Source of the DNA: CAZOKH01 sp964580315
GTDB lineage: Bacteria; Chloroflexota; Anaerolineae; Anaerolineales; Anaerolineaceae
DNA length: 43,856 nucleotides
Reading direction: 5' to 3'
Assembly (NCBI GenBank): GCA_964580315.1
Contig: CAZOKH010000021.1
Span: 1 to 43,856, forward strand
The position numbers and the translations under genes are program-made. The notes beneath the pieces are model-generated. The model saw only the letters and a list, made by a program, of their open reading frames with translations, was not told where the DNA came from and did no database searches. Every line of letters begins with the position of its first letter. Position 1 is the stretch's first letter. Positions 34,318 through 43,193 of the stretch are shown one piece after another.

Positions 34318-34352
34318 AGACCTCACAGGTTAACCCAAAACCTGTGAGGTCT
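34318..34352. repeat. Dispersed palindromic repeat, copy C; terminator of beta-helix paralog 2
   Basis: AGACCTCACAGGTT (34318-34331) pairs exactly with 34339-34352 around a seven-base loop. On the minus strand TTTT follows the hairpin, just past the stop of paralog 2 at 34377 and before the promoter of paralog 1. Confidence 0.8.
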
Positions 34353-34376
34353 CGAAAGACCGTGAATCGCTATCGA

Positions 34377-37300
34377 CTAATGGATGAACACCTCCGCATC
34401 GCCCAAGCCGTCCACATCGTTGCCGAAGTAAGTGGTGTTGGTGATGATGGGTTGGGGAGCACCGCCCGCAATATCAATTTCAATACCGCTGCCGGCGTTG
34501 CCCTGGCTGCAACTATTTTTGATTGTGGTTGAGCCTGTGCTTTCCTGCGTTAGGAAAATCCCATCATAATTTCCCTTTGTGCCATTATTGAGGGCATTGA
34601 TCCCACTTAGAAGAATGGTATTTTCAGCATAACCCAATACCCCCCAGAAACCATTGTAATTAAGATTGGCTTTATTAATGGTGAATGTACCCGTCCCGGC
34701 ATTGGCATTGACTTGCAGACCGCTGTTGCCATTCTTTTCCGCCGTCACCTGGCTGATATTGACATTGCCAACACTGTCAATCCTTAAACCATTGCTCACA
34801 TTGCCGCTGAAGAAATTGGTTCCCGAAAGCGTGAAATTCCCAATTTCCTGGCCGCTTGAGCCAAACCACATCCCATTGGCGGCATTGCCAAACGCCGTCA
34901 GGTCTCTGGCGGTAACCGCGCCGGTTGAATAGAACCGTAAGCCTTCACTGGCCTGGTTGCCGTTTACATCAACATTGGTGGCGGTCAAATTGTAGCTGCC
35001 CGTGTAATCATTTTTTGCATAAATGCCGCCGCCAGCATTTCCACTGGCTTCCACGTTCAACAACGTCACCTGCGCGTCCGCGTGCAGGGATAATCCATCT
35101 GAGGAGCTGGAATTATTAAATGTGCTGTTGAGGATACTGACCGGTTTCGCGATGCTGTCATCCCACGTATTCGAAAGATAGGCATTGGTATTGCCGTTTC
35201 CACTGGCATCGACATTAGCTATGGATATGGAACCATAACTTTGAATATAGAGGCCATACCCGCCGTTGTTATTGAAGGTATTTGTAAACGCCCCTTTGCG
35301 TTTCACTGCAACCCCGGGAACGTTGGGCGTATTTGTGTTGTCAATGCTGACGCCGCTGCCGGTGTTATCAGATGCCTGGATGTTGGTAATGGTCACAATG
35401 CCAGTTGAACCAACAACAAGGCCATCACCTGCATAGCCGGTTTCGCCGTGGGCATTGTTGAAATATCCATTGGTCAGGGTCACCCCGGCAGTGGAAGTGC
35501 TGGTTTCGTTGTTCAGCCTGGCATTGGCTGACACCCCAATCAATGCTGACGAGTCACCGTTCTCCTGCGCCCACACATTGCTCAGGGTGATGACGCCCTT
35601 TGAAGTCACATTCAATCCATATCGGGTAATCATGTCAATATGCCAGTTGCGGCTGATTTCTGCATAGCTGATGCTGACCGCCTGATTGCCTGCTGCGTAG
35701 GTATTATCCACCTGTAAACCATAGGCCTGGTTATCACTGGCATTTACTTTACTGATGGTCACTTTGCCTTTGGTGGCGATCAACAATCCAAAGGTGTCAT
35801 TGCTGCCGTACCAGTCCCAGTCGCCCGCGCCGGTCAGCGTCACGCCCACATCAGTCGGGCTTAATGTGTTATCCAGTGTTGCGCCGTAGGTTGTGTTGTC
35901 TCCGGCGTTCACATTGGTCAGCTTGATTAACCCCTTGGAATAGACCGTCAAACCAAAGGTAGATGTGCTTCCGGTGAAATCGCTATTACTGATGGTAACT
36001 GTCTTGACCGCCGTGTCGGGCGCGGTGTTGTTCACCAGGTGAGCGCCGCTGGCGTTGCCCGACAGGTTCAGGTATGACAGGGTGATGTTTCCCCGGCTAT
36101 CCACATGCAGCCCTTGACCGCCGTTGCCCGATATGCTGCAGCGCGAAGACCCGCAGGTGTAACTGACATTGCCGGTGGTGGTTGGCGGAGTAGCGCCTTG
36201 CAGCATGGCAATGTAGATGCCGTCGCCGGCGGTGTTGTTGTTGGCTTCCACGTTCTTCAGGGTCACATTTCCGTACGACTCCAGGTAAAGCCCGCGCGAA
36301 CCGCCGTTGTCATTAAACCAGGCATTGGTGAAGGTGACTGAAGTGGCTGTTGATCCTGAGATGCGGTTGTACAAACTTGCCCCGCTGCCGTCATTATTGG
36401 TGGCGGATAAGCCGGTGAATTTCAAGACACCCGCGCTCTCCACAACCAGCCCGTCGCCATAGTTATCGTTGAACTGGCTGTTGGTGATGGTGACCGGTTT
36501 CCCAATGCCGCTGCCGCTCTCTGTCCGGTTATCCATATAGGCGCCCTGTGCCGGGGTGCCGGCATCGCCGTTGCTGTTTGCCTGAACGCCTTTCAGAGTC
36601 ACACTGCCGTAGCTGTAAATAGACAAACCGATCGCGCCCGCGGTGAAGGCGTTGCCGTTGAAATTGGAACTGCTGACCGTTACCCCGCTGGCGGCTCCGC
36701 TATAGTTATTATAAAGATTTCCACCGATGCTTTCGTTCTGCTCTGCGTTGGTGCGGTTGACCAGGATGCTGCCTTTGCTTGAAATGTACAGCCCATAACC
36801 GGCATTTTCGTTGAAGGTATTGGTCCAATCTTTTCGGGTGGCGGTCACCGTCACACTGGCATTGCTGCCAACATGGTTATACAAACGTGCGCCGGTGTTA
36901 GTTATACTACCGTCAGCTTCCACATTTTTTACTGTAATAGCACCTTTTGAAGTTATGTATATACCTTCACCATTATTTCCGTAATAACTGCCGCCGTCCA
37001 GGGTGACCGCTTTAGCCGAGCTGGCTAAATCATTATCCAGGTAGATACCCCTGGCATTGCTGCCGCTGTTGCTGCTGGCGCTGCAATCCGTCAGGATTAC
37101 AGATATAACGCCGTTCGAGAAGACATACAACCCCCCGCCCACATTGCTATCGAAACCGCCCAGTTTTACTTTAACTGAAGCAGATGATGTAAGACTGGCG
37201 TTATTTAATTCAACTCCCCGGCGATTGCCCGAAGCCCCTGAAGTGTTGTTGGCATAAATGGAATTCGCCAGGATGGCACCATTTGAAAAGACCAACAAGC

Positions 37301-39140
37301 CCGCATCGCTGGCTGCATTGTCGTTAAAGTTATTGGTGCGCCCGGTGGAATTCAGAATGCTGATACCTGCGGTTGCACCGGAAGCATCATTATCCAGTCT
37401 GGCGCCGTGAGCAGCCCCGGTGTTAGCGCTGGCGCTTGAATCTTTGAGGGTGATCAAGCCCCGGCTGTAAACCGTCAGGCCATTATTCTTGTTGTTGTCA
37501 AAGCCGCTGTTGGTGATGGTTACCGGGCTCTTGGTGGGAGAATACTCATTTGTAATATAAGCCCCCCAGGCAGCCGTGTCGCCGTCTCCGTTGCCGCTCA
37601 CCCACACATTGGTCAGGCTAACGCTGCCCTTTGCCGAGTTGATATTCAAGCCGCTGCCCGGAGAGCGGCGGCCGTTTCCTTCCATATTGCTGCCGGTGAT
37701 GGTAATGTTGCCCGATCCTGGATTCTGGCAAACATCAACATTCACATCACAGCTATCCAGAGAAACGCCCGTATTGCCGTTATCATCTGCGCGCACATTC
37801 TTCAGGATGATATTGCCATAAACCGGATCGGCATACAAACCGGACGAATAATTGCCGTTGAATTGCGAGTTTTCAACAGTCAGGTTTCCATTCCCATACT
37901 TGCTGTAGTAAAGACCGTTTTCAGCAAAACCCGAAGATCCTGTCCCATTATTACTGAACACGCTGTTCTTGACCAGCGCGCCGGCGCTGTGAATTTCAAC
38001 GCCGTGGTTTCCGTTGCCAACAGCCGACACCCCGTTCAAAGTAGCCAATTTGGTACTATTCAAAATCAAGCCAATGTTCGTACTGGTGTTAAATGAACTG
38101 TTGGTGATATTGACTGCTCCATTGATGGGATTGAGGCTGCCAACAAACGTTCCACTGCTGGCGCTTGCACTGCTGCTGCGCGATTTTACATGCGAAATAT
38201 TCACTGTTCCGGTATGATTCTGAATACGGATACCATATCCATCCGCGGTATTATCCACATCCAGGTATGACAGGTTTAATGTGCCGCTGCTGCCGTTGTC
38301 ATTATTAACCGTGACCGCCGCATTGGCATTCGTAGATGAAATATTAAACCCCAGCAGGGTGAAATTCGGCAGGTCGCTAACTGTGATGGAGCCGGTTAAC
38401 CGCACCCAGGTGTCTGAATCATAGGGGTCAAATGCAGCCGCGCCGTATTTGGCAGCTTCAGTCGGGTAATAATCCAAAAACACCAGGCCAGTGAGACTTG
38501 TCCCTGTCAAGCTGGCATCCAGGGTTACATTTTCGCTGTAATTTCCCCCTGTAACATAAATCATCCCTTTTCCATTCTCTGTCAAATAATCGGCGACCGC
38601 CAACCCGATTGTGGCATAGGTATCGTGCAATCCAGCGGTGGAATCATAAAAATATACATTAGAGTTCAAGCCGCTATATAGCGCAGAAACTTCCTGCTCA
38701 CCAGTTTCCACCACTTCATTTTCAACAGAAGTATCAACCGGAGTCTCCATAGCGCCAGGATCATCCGTCACAGGCGCTTCCGTTTGCGGTTGTTCCACCT
38801 CAGGCTGCGCCTCCTGCGGCGCTTCCACCGCAGGCTGCTCTGGTGAAGCCGGCTCATCCTCCGGCAGCGGGTCAACCGGCTGTTCGGCTGGCGCCGGTTC
38901 TTGCAAAGCCGGTTCAGCCTCCGGTTCCGGTTCGGCCGGCGCCTGCGCGGGTTCTTCCACCGCCGGCTGCGCTTCTTGTTCAGCCGCAGGTTCACTCACC
39001 GGCGCCGGTTCAGCAGCGGCCGGTTCATCCACTGGGGTTTGTTCTTCGGCAAACGCCGGGCTTGAAAGCAGCAAAGCCGTCAACAACGCCAGAAGAATAG
39101 CCAGCATCGACCTCCTGGTTGACCTTATGGTGTCGATCAT
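34377..39140 (-). CDS. Giant secreted parallel beta-helix protein, paralog 2
   Basis: This is a 1587-residue secreted protein. The signal peptide ends near SPAFA|EE at residue 31, followed by an Ala/Glu/Pro-rich spacer of about 125 residues, a region shared with paralog 1 (YDSDTWVRLTGSITVSDLPN) and over 20 two-coil beta-helix units. Units correspond in order to paralog 1: SCDVNVDVCQN matches its TCGWDGSVCQN, TRKDWTNTFNENAGYGL matches TRANWTNAFNRNASYGL, and both end in GNDVDGxGxxxVxxH. So the whole gene was duplicated, not just the repeats. No anchor is visible. AGGAGGAACA precedes the ATG at 39138-39140. Likely a surface-exposed fibre or adhesin. Confidence 0.85.
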   Translation of the reverse strand: MIDTIRSTRRSMLAILLALLTALLLSSPAFAEEQTPVDEPAAAEPAPVSEPAAEQEAQPAVEEPAQAPAEPEPEAEPALQEPAPAEQPVDPLPEDEPASPEQPAVEAPQEAQPEVEQPQTEAPVTDDPGAMETPVDTSVENEVVETGEQEVSALYSGLNSNVYFYDSTAGLHDTYATIGLAVADYLTENGKGMIYVTGGNYSENVTLDASLTGTSLTGLVFLDYYPTEAAKYGAAAFDPYDSDTWVRLTGSITVSDLPNFTLLGFNISSTNANAAVTVNNDNGSSGTLNLSYLDVDNTADGYGIRIQNHTGTVNISHVKSRSSSASASSGTFVGSLNPINGAVNITNSSFNTSTNIGLILNSTKLATLNGVSAVGNGNHGVEIHSAGALVKNSVFSNNGTGSSGFAENGLYYSKYGNGNLTVENSQFNGNYSSGLYADPVYGNIILKNVRADDNGNTGVSLDSCDVNVDVCQNPGSGNITITGSNMEGNGRRSPGSGLNINSAKGSVSLTNVWVSGNGDGDTAAWGAYITNEYSPTKSPVTITNSGFDNNKNNGLTVYSRGLITLKDSSASANTGAAHGARLDNDASGATAGISILNSTGRTNNFNDNAASDAGLLVFSNGAILANSIYANNTSGASGNRRGVELNNASLTSSASVKVKLGGFDSNVGGGLYVFSNGVISVILTDCSASSNSGSNARGIYLDNDLASSAKAVTLDGGSYYGNNGEGIYITSKGAITVKNVEADGSITNTGARLYNHVGSNASVTVTATRKDWTNTFNENAGYGLYISSKGSILVNRTNAEQNESIGGNLYNNYSGAASGVTVSSSNFNGNAFTAGAIGLSIYSYGSVTLKGVQANSNGDAGTPAQGAYMDNRTESGSGIGKPVTITNSQFNDNYGDGLVVESAGVLKFTGLSATNNDGSGASLYNRISGSTATSVTFTNAWFNDNGGSRGLYLESYGNVTLKNVEANNNTAGDGIYIAMLQGATPPTTTGNVSYTCGSSRCSISGNGGQGLHVDSRGNITLSYLNLSGNASGAHLVNNTAPDTAVKTVTISNSDFTGSTSTFGLTVYSKGLIKLTNVNAGDNTTYGATLDNTLSPTDVGVTLTGAGDWDWYGSNDTFGLLIATKGKVTISKVNASDNQAYGLQVDNTYAAGNQAVSISYAEISRNWHIDMITRYGLNVTSKGVITLSNVWAQENGDSSALIGVSANARLNNETSTSTAGVTLTNGYFNNAHGETGYAGDGLVVGSTGIVTITNIQASDNTGSGVSIDNTNTPNVPGVAVKRKGAFTNTFNNNGGYGLYIQSYGSISIANVDASGNGNTNAYLSNTWDDSIAKPVSILNSTFNNSSSSDGLSLHADAQVTLLNVEASGNAGGGIYAKNDYTGSYNLTATNVDVNGNQASEGLRFYSTGAVTARDLTAFGNAANGMWFGSSGQEIGNFTLSGTNFFSGNVSNGLRIDSVGNVNISQVTAEKNGNSGLQVNANAGTGTFTINKANLNYNGFWGVLGYAENTILLSGINALNNGTKGNYDGIFLTQESTGSTTIKNSCSQGNAGSGIEIDIAGGAPQPIITNTTYFGNDVDGLGDAEVFIH

Positions 39141-39204
39141 TGTTCCTCCTGTTCAATTGTTCAAAAAGCAATGAGAGTGCAACGGAACCATTTTGAATTT
39201 AAGC

Positions 39205-39293
39205 AAACAAAACCGTCAAAAAAGCCGGTTTCGCCATTTCGCTCCCCAAACGCTGAATTCATTTCAGAATAGGCGACCAAATTTCACGTTTGG
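39205..39293 (-). promoter_or_regulatory. Conserved structured leader, copy 2 (riboswitch-like attenuator candidate)
   Basis: On the minus strand: strand a CCAAACG (39293-39287), strand b GGTCGCC (39278-39272), a hairpin with arms CTGAA/TTCAG (39267-39253), strand a' CGTTTGG (39252-39246), GGGGAGC overlapping its end, strand b' GGCGAAACC (39235-39227), then AAACCG/CGGTTT (39231-39210), a weaker terminator-like hairpin with a ten-base loop and a broken T run. Sequence outside the core differs from copy 1, but the pairings are kept. Confidence 0.65.
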
Positions 39294-39315
39294 CTCAAAG
39301 CGTCAAATCAATCGT

Positions 39316-39344
39316 TCTATATAATTATTCAAACAAAATTGCAA
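39316..39344 (-). promoter_or_regulatory. Candidate promoter of beta-helix paralog 2
   Basis: TTGCAA (39344-39339) and TATAGA (39321-39316) are 17 bases apart on the minus strand. The leader would start near 39309, about 16 bases before the conserved element. Confidence 0.4.
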
Positions 39345-39515
39345 CATTTTGCCCCTATACAATTCATTATAAAACATTCAAAAGGCTTTTCACAAGCCTA
39401 CAGAGCAGCGTTTTTACATGTTTCTTACAATGTCGGCATATTCGTGCGGTCTTTGCCTGTGATAGCCTGTTCATTTGGTACAATTGGCTCATTCACAGAG
39501 AGGACAATCTCACCC
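39345..39515 (+). other. Upstream region of the ribonuclease Z gene
   Basis: This AT-rich stretch holds a TATAAA at 39368-39373 without a good -35 box, and a small hairpin AGGCTT/AAGCCT near 39383-39399. The frame is open through it, but codon content and the lack of family similarity argue it is untranslated. Confidence 0.4.
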
Positions 39516-40439
39516 TTGTTTGAAATCCTTTTTCTCGGCACATCGGCATCAGCGCCTTCGGCAAAACGCAGCCTGCCTGCCCAGGTGGTAATGCATGATG
39601 AATACCGCTTCTTAATTGACTGCGGCGAAGGAACCCAGCGCCAGATTCTTCTATCGGGCATCGGGTTTAAACGCTTGAACCGCATCTTGATCACCCACGG
39701 GCATCTCGATCACATTCTTGGCCTGGCAGGGTTGGTTTCAACCATGCTGCGCTGGGAAGCCATGGATGACCTGCAAATTCTGGGCGGGCAAAAAACGCTC
39801 GACCGCATTCACGATTTAATTTACGGTGTTGTGCTGCGCGGCGCAGCCAGCAATCAATTCCCCATTCAATTACGCACCGTGGAGCCGGGCGTTTTTTTTG
39901 AAAGTGATGCCTTCACCATCACCGCCTTCCCGGTTTATCACCGCGGGACAGACTCGCTGGGTTATGCCTTTCAAGAGAAAGGCAAACGCCCCTTTTTGCC
40001 AGAAAAAGCCGAACAACTGAACCTGCCCCCCGGCCCCTGGCGCCGTGACCTGGTGGAAGGGCGCACCATCACCCTGCCAGACGGGCGGGTAATCAGCCCC
40101 GACATGGTGCTGGGAGAATACAAACCCGGCGCGCGCCTGGTGTATGTGGGCGACACCGGTGAAACTAAAAACCTGCTGGAAGTTTGCCGCAATGCCGATA
40201 CGCTGGTCATTGAAGCCACCTACCTGGAAGAAGAGACTGAAATGGCGGCTTCGTTTTCTCATCTCACAGCCCGCCAGGCCGCCGAACTGGCGCTGAAAGC
40301 CGGCGTTAAACAACTCATCCTCACCCACATTTCCCGCCGCTACCGCACGCAAGATGTGAAACGCGAAGCCCGCGCCATCTTCCCCAACACCGAGGTGGCA
40401 CGGGATTTGGATAAGTACCAGGTAAAAACTGACGGCTAA
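39516..40439 (+). CDS. rnz: Ribonuclease Z
   Basis: This 307-residue metallo-beta-lactamase-fold endonuclease cuts 3' trailers from tRNA precursors, matching the usual RNase Z length. The zinc motif HGHLDH is at 61-66, the N-terminal FLGTSASAP and CGEGTQRQ are conserved, and PVYHRGTDSLGYAF, YVGDTG and THISRRY supply the other metal and substrate residues. There is no ATG near the family's usual start, so I chose the TTG at 39516, with GAGAGGA 13 bases upstream. The tRNA in this window lacks an encoded CCA, the kind of precursor RNase Z processes. The LysR gene follows after 13 bases. Confidence 0.9.
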   Translation: MFEILFLGTSASAPSAKRSLPAQVVMHDEYRFLIDCGEGTQRQILLSGIGFKRLNRILITHGHLDHILGLAGLVSTMLRWEAMDDLQILGGQKTLDRIHDLIYGVVLRGAASNQFPIQLRTVEPGVFFESDAFTITAFPVYHRGTDSLGYAFQEKGKRPFLPEKAEQLNLPPGPWRRDLVEGRTITLPDGRVISPDMVLGEYKPGARLVYVGDTGETKNLLEVCRNADTLVIEATYLEEETEMAASFSHLTARQAAELALKAGVKQLILTHISRRYRTQDVKREARAIFPNTEVARDLDKYQVKTDG

Positions 40440-40452
40440 CAATCGAGAAACA

Positions 40453-41376
40453 ATGCCGCGAATAGAAGATTTTCGATTTTTTTGTGATATTGTGGAAACT
40501 GGCAGTTTTAGTAAAACCGCCGAAAGAATTGGCGTCAGCCAACCAGCCGTCAGCCAGCAAATTAAAGCGCTCGAAACCGAATATGGGGTTAAATTACTGC
40601 ACCGCGAAGGCAATGAAATTGTCCCCACAGAAGACGGCAAAATTGTGTATTCCTATGCCGCCCAGATTATTGCTTTCTTTGAGCGTTCAAAAGACCTGGT
40701 GAGCCTGACAAAAGGCGATCTGCAAGGAGACCTGATCATTGGCGCCAGTTCAGGTCCTGGCGAAAATATCCTCCCCAGCATTCTGGGAAAATACAAACAG
40801 CAACATCCGCATGTAAATATATTTTTAAAAGTCGCCGATACCGGTGAAATACTGAATGGAATTCTTACCCATCGAATGGAATTGGGGTTTGTTGGTTCAA
40901 CCCGGCGCGATGCACAGCTTATTTTTGAACCTTTCTTAAACGACGAATTAATCCTGGTCACCAGCAAGGAGCATCCCCTGGCAAAAAAAAGCCACATTCA
41001 ATGCGAAGAATTGCTTCAGATTCCATTGATCTTGCAACAGCAAGGTTCAGGCGCAACTTCAGTGCTTTTCCGGGCGCTTGAAGAGCAGGGAATTCGCCCC
41101 GGTGATTTGACCCACTTCATGGAACTGGGATTGCAAGAATCCACCAAAACAGCGGTCAAAGCAGGGCTGGGCGCAACCATCATTTCCAAATTTGGAGTTC
41201 GAGAAGAACTTGAGCGCGGAGAACTTGTGCAGATTAATATTCAAGATTTGAGTTTAAAACGAAATTTTTATGTCTGTTATAACAAAACCCTGCCGTTATC
41301 CAACCTGGTAAATGACTTCCTGTTATTTGCCCACCAGTATAAGAAAAACTTATTTGCTCCTCCACGGCATGCTTAA
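40453..41376 (+). CDS. LysR family transcriptional regulator
   Basis: This 307-residue regulator has an N-terminal helix-turn-helix (ETGSFSKTAERIGVSQPAVSQQIKALE, about 16-42) and a C-terminal ligand domain starting near residue 90 (LIIGASSGPGENILPSILGKYKQQHP), of the CysB/CysL type. It stands just ahead of a sulfonate/nitrate-type ABC importer in the same direction, so it probably controls that uptake in response to a sulfur or nitrogen signal. It may be cotranscribed with rnz, 13 bases upstream. No separate LysR box was identified. Confidence 0.9.
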   Translation: MPRIEDFRFFCDIVETGSFSKTAERIGVSQPAVSQQIKALETEYGVKLLHREGNEIVPTEDGKIVYSYAAQIIAFFERSKDLVSLTKGDLQGDLIIGASSGPGENILPSILGKYKQQHPHVNIFLKVADTGEILNGILTHRMELGFVGSTRRDAQLIFEPFLNDELILVTSKEHPLAKKSHIQCEELLQIPLILQQQGSGATSVLFRALEEQGIRPGDLTHFMELGLQESTKTAVKAGLGATIISKFGVREELERGELVQINIQDLSLKRNFYVCYNKTLPLSNLVNDFLLFAHQYKKNLFAPPRHA

Positions 41377-41413
41377 TAAAATTAGCCATAACATTCAATT
41401 CGGAGGAAAAATA

Positions 41414-42409
41414 ATGAAAAATAACGTGGTGAAAAGCAATTTACTGATCGCAATATCCATAATTATTCTCAGCGCAATACTGATGGGCTGCCAGCCAAAA
41501 GCCGCCCTGCAACAGGTTCGCTATGGCGGTCAGTTATATCCCGAAGAGTTTCTCCTGTCAGGCAGCCCTGAAGTCTGGTCAAAATATGGCATTGCTGTTG
41601 AACACACCCTGTTCAGTTCGGGAACAGAAAACAACCAGGCATTGATCTCTGGAGCAGTGGATATCAACATTGGTTCTGACAGCAAAACGGTTTCCCTGTT
41701 CGGCGCAATTCCAGAGGATGCCGTGATCATAGCCGTTTCACAACGCGGCGACCGCTATTCAACCATGATTAAAAAAGGCGCGGATTACCAATCCTGGTAC
41801 GATTTGAAAGGCAAGAAAATCGGCATCCGTCTGGGAACCGGTGCAGAACAGGTAGTGCGGCGTTATTTCCAGAATGTTGGCGACTTGAAATGGGAAGATT
41901 TTGAATGGATTAATTTGAAAATTGAAGACATGACTGCCGCGCTGGCAGATGGCAGCATTGAAGCCTTCACCGCCTGGGAACCCACGCCCGCCATTGCCGA
42001 GGCCCAGGGCGTTGGTGAAGTGATGATGAGCTATGGCGATGTTGCCCTGACCCCGGTATTTCTTCAGACAACCCAAAAATATGCCAGTGAACATCACGAT
42101 GAACTGGTGGCTTTTTTAGCTGCACATTACGAGAAACTGGAAATGATCCAAAGCGATCCTCAGAAAGCCGCAGAAATTGCAGCCAAAGCTGCTTCTGCAT
42201 CAGGCACAGAAGTTTCGCCTGATGTATTCGAAACCATCTTCAAGCGGGTAGATTTCTCGCTCGAGATTGACCAAACAACGCTCGATTCACTGAATGACAC
42301 AGCACAATTCTTGCTCGACCTGGGTGAAATTGACGCTTTACCCAAATATACAGTCGATGCAAATTTCCTGGAAGAAGCCAAAAAGGTCTATGAAAGTAAA
42401 CGAAAATAA
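41414..42409 (+). CDS. ABC transporter substrate-binding lipoprotein, SsuA/TauA/NMT1-like
   Basis: This is a 331-residue lipoprotein with lipobox Cys26 (ILMGC). The periplasmic-binding type 2 fold shows GAVDINIGSDSKTVSLF, DLKGKKIGIRLGTGAEQVVRRYF and DGSIEAFTAWEPTPAIAEAQG, as in binding proteins for sulfonates, taurine, nitrate or pyrimidine precursors. I chose the ATG at 41414 because CGGAGG lies seven bases upstream; the open frame reaches back into the LysR gene but that part is not coding. Its last 20 bases overlap the permease gene. The ligand cannot be read from the sequence. Confidence 0.88.
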   Translation: MKNNVVKSNLLIAISIIILSAILMGCQPKAALQQVRYGGQLYPEEFLLSGSPEVWSKYGIAVEHTLFSSGTENNQALISGAVDINIGSDSKTVSLFGAIPEDAVIIAVSQRGDRYSTMIKKGADYQSWYDLKGKKIGIRLGTGAEQVVRRYFQNVGDLKWEDFEWINLKIEDMTAALADGSIEAFTAWEPTPAIAEAQGVGEVMMSYGDVALTPVFLQTTQKYASEHHDELVAFLAAHYEKLEMIQSDPQKAAEIAAKAASASGTEVSPDVFETIFKRVDFSLEIDQTTLDSLNDTAQFLLDLGEIDALPKYTVDANFLEEAKKVYESKRK

Positions 42410-43193
42410 CTGGCAAAGGTTCCTGGCAGTTATCCCCATTGCAGTTTTTTTGATAGCCTGGGAATATTTGGCAAAATTTCAAATCATAAATGCGCACCTG
42501 TTTCCACAGCCCACGCAGATAATTCGTTCTCTGGCAGCCCTTTTGAATGAAGGGCTGCCAGGTAATTCCGAATTGATCATGCACATTTCAGCGACCTTAA
42601 AACGGCTGTTACTATCTTTTTCATTTGGAGTAATCGGCGGTATCCTGATTGGATGCCTGATGGGCGTCAGCCAGAAGATCAATGCCTTTTTAAACCCGAT
42701 CATTTCTCTTTTTATGCCCATACCGGGCATGGCGCTGGCGCCTTTAGTAATTGTGTGGCTTGGATTTGGAGACCCAACGATCATCTTCCTGGGAGCAATC
42801 AGTGTACTTTTCCCCGTTGTCTTCAACACCATTGCAGGCATCAAAAGCATTAATAGACAATTGATTCGCGCCGGTCAAATCATGGGCTTATCCCAATTCA
42901 AAATTGTGACGCAAATCTATTTCCCCTGGGCACTTGTGCACATCCTCAATGGTGTGCGCATTGGCCTGGCAAGAGGATGGATGACCATTGTCGCGGTTGA
43001 ATTCATTGCCGCCAGCAACTGGGGAATTGGTTACATGATCTGGAATGCCGCTGAATATTTGCGGGCAGATGTGGTTTATGGCGGGATCCTGGTACTCATC
43101 ATTCTATACTTTGTAATTGAGCGAATGACCATCCGTAGCCTGGAGAATAGAACCGTCCTCCGCTGGGGAATGCTTTCGCAGAAAAACAGTTAA
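42390..43193 (+). CDS. ABC transporter permease, SsuC/TauC-like, first copy
   Basis: This is a 267-residue permease with about six membrane segments. The cytoplasmic EAA-type loop reads NTIAGIKSINRQLIRAGQIMG near residues 145-165, and ARGWMTIVAVEFIAA follows. I chose the ATG at 42390, which overlaps the binding-protein gene by 20 bases and follows AAAAGG; an upstream frame to 42294 lies wholly inside that gene. Its TAA overlaps the next ATG (TAATG), so a second permease is coupled. Confidence 0.88.
   Translation: MKVNENNWQRFLAVIPIAVFLIAWEYLAKFQIINAHLFPQPTQIIRSLAALLNEGLPGNSELIMHISATLKRLLLSFSFGVIGGILIGCLMGVSQKINAFLNPIISLFMPIPGMALAPLVIVWLGFGDPTIIFLGAISVLFPVVFNTIAGIKSINRQLIRAGQIMGLSQFKIVTQIYFPWALVHILNGVRIGLARGWMTIVAVEFIAASNWGIGYMIWNAAEYLRADVVYGGILVLIILYFVIERMTIRSLENRTVLRWGMLSQKNS

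Noticed and set aside
29381..39140. Long open frames opposite the beta-helix genes, for example 32549-33541 on the plus strand.
   Set aside because: They mirror the repetitive Asn/Gly/Val-rich coding strand, have no ribosome sites and no domain I recognise.
29381..39140. CRISPR array or tandem DNA repeat suggested by the repetitive text.
   Set aside because: Repetition is at the protein level with irregular lengths and diverged bases; no constant repeat with unique spacers occurs.
34101..39300. Cyclic-di-GMP class I riboswitch before the surface-protein genes.
   Set aside because: The function would fit, but the conserved receptor segments of that class could not be found in either leader.
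39870..40640. 256-codon open frame on the minus strand over rnz and the LysR gene.
   Set aside because: Both plus-strand genes have clear family motifs across this region; the reverse frame has none.
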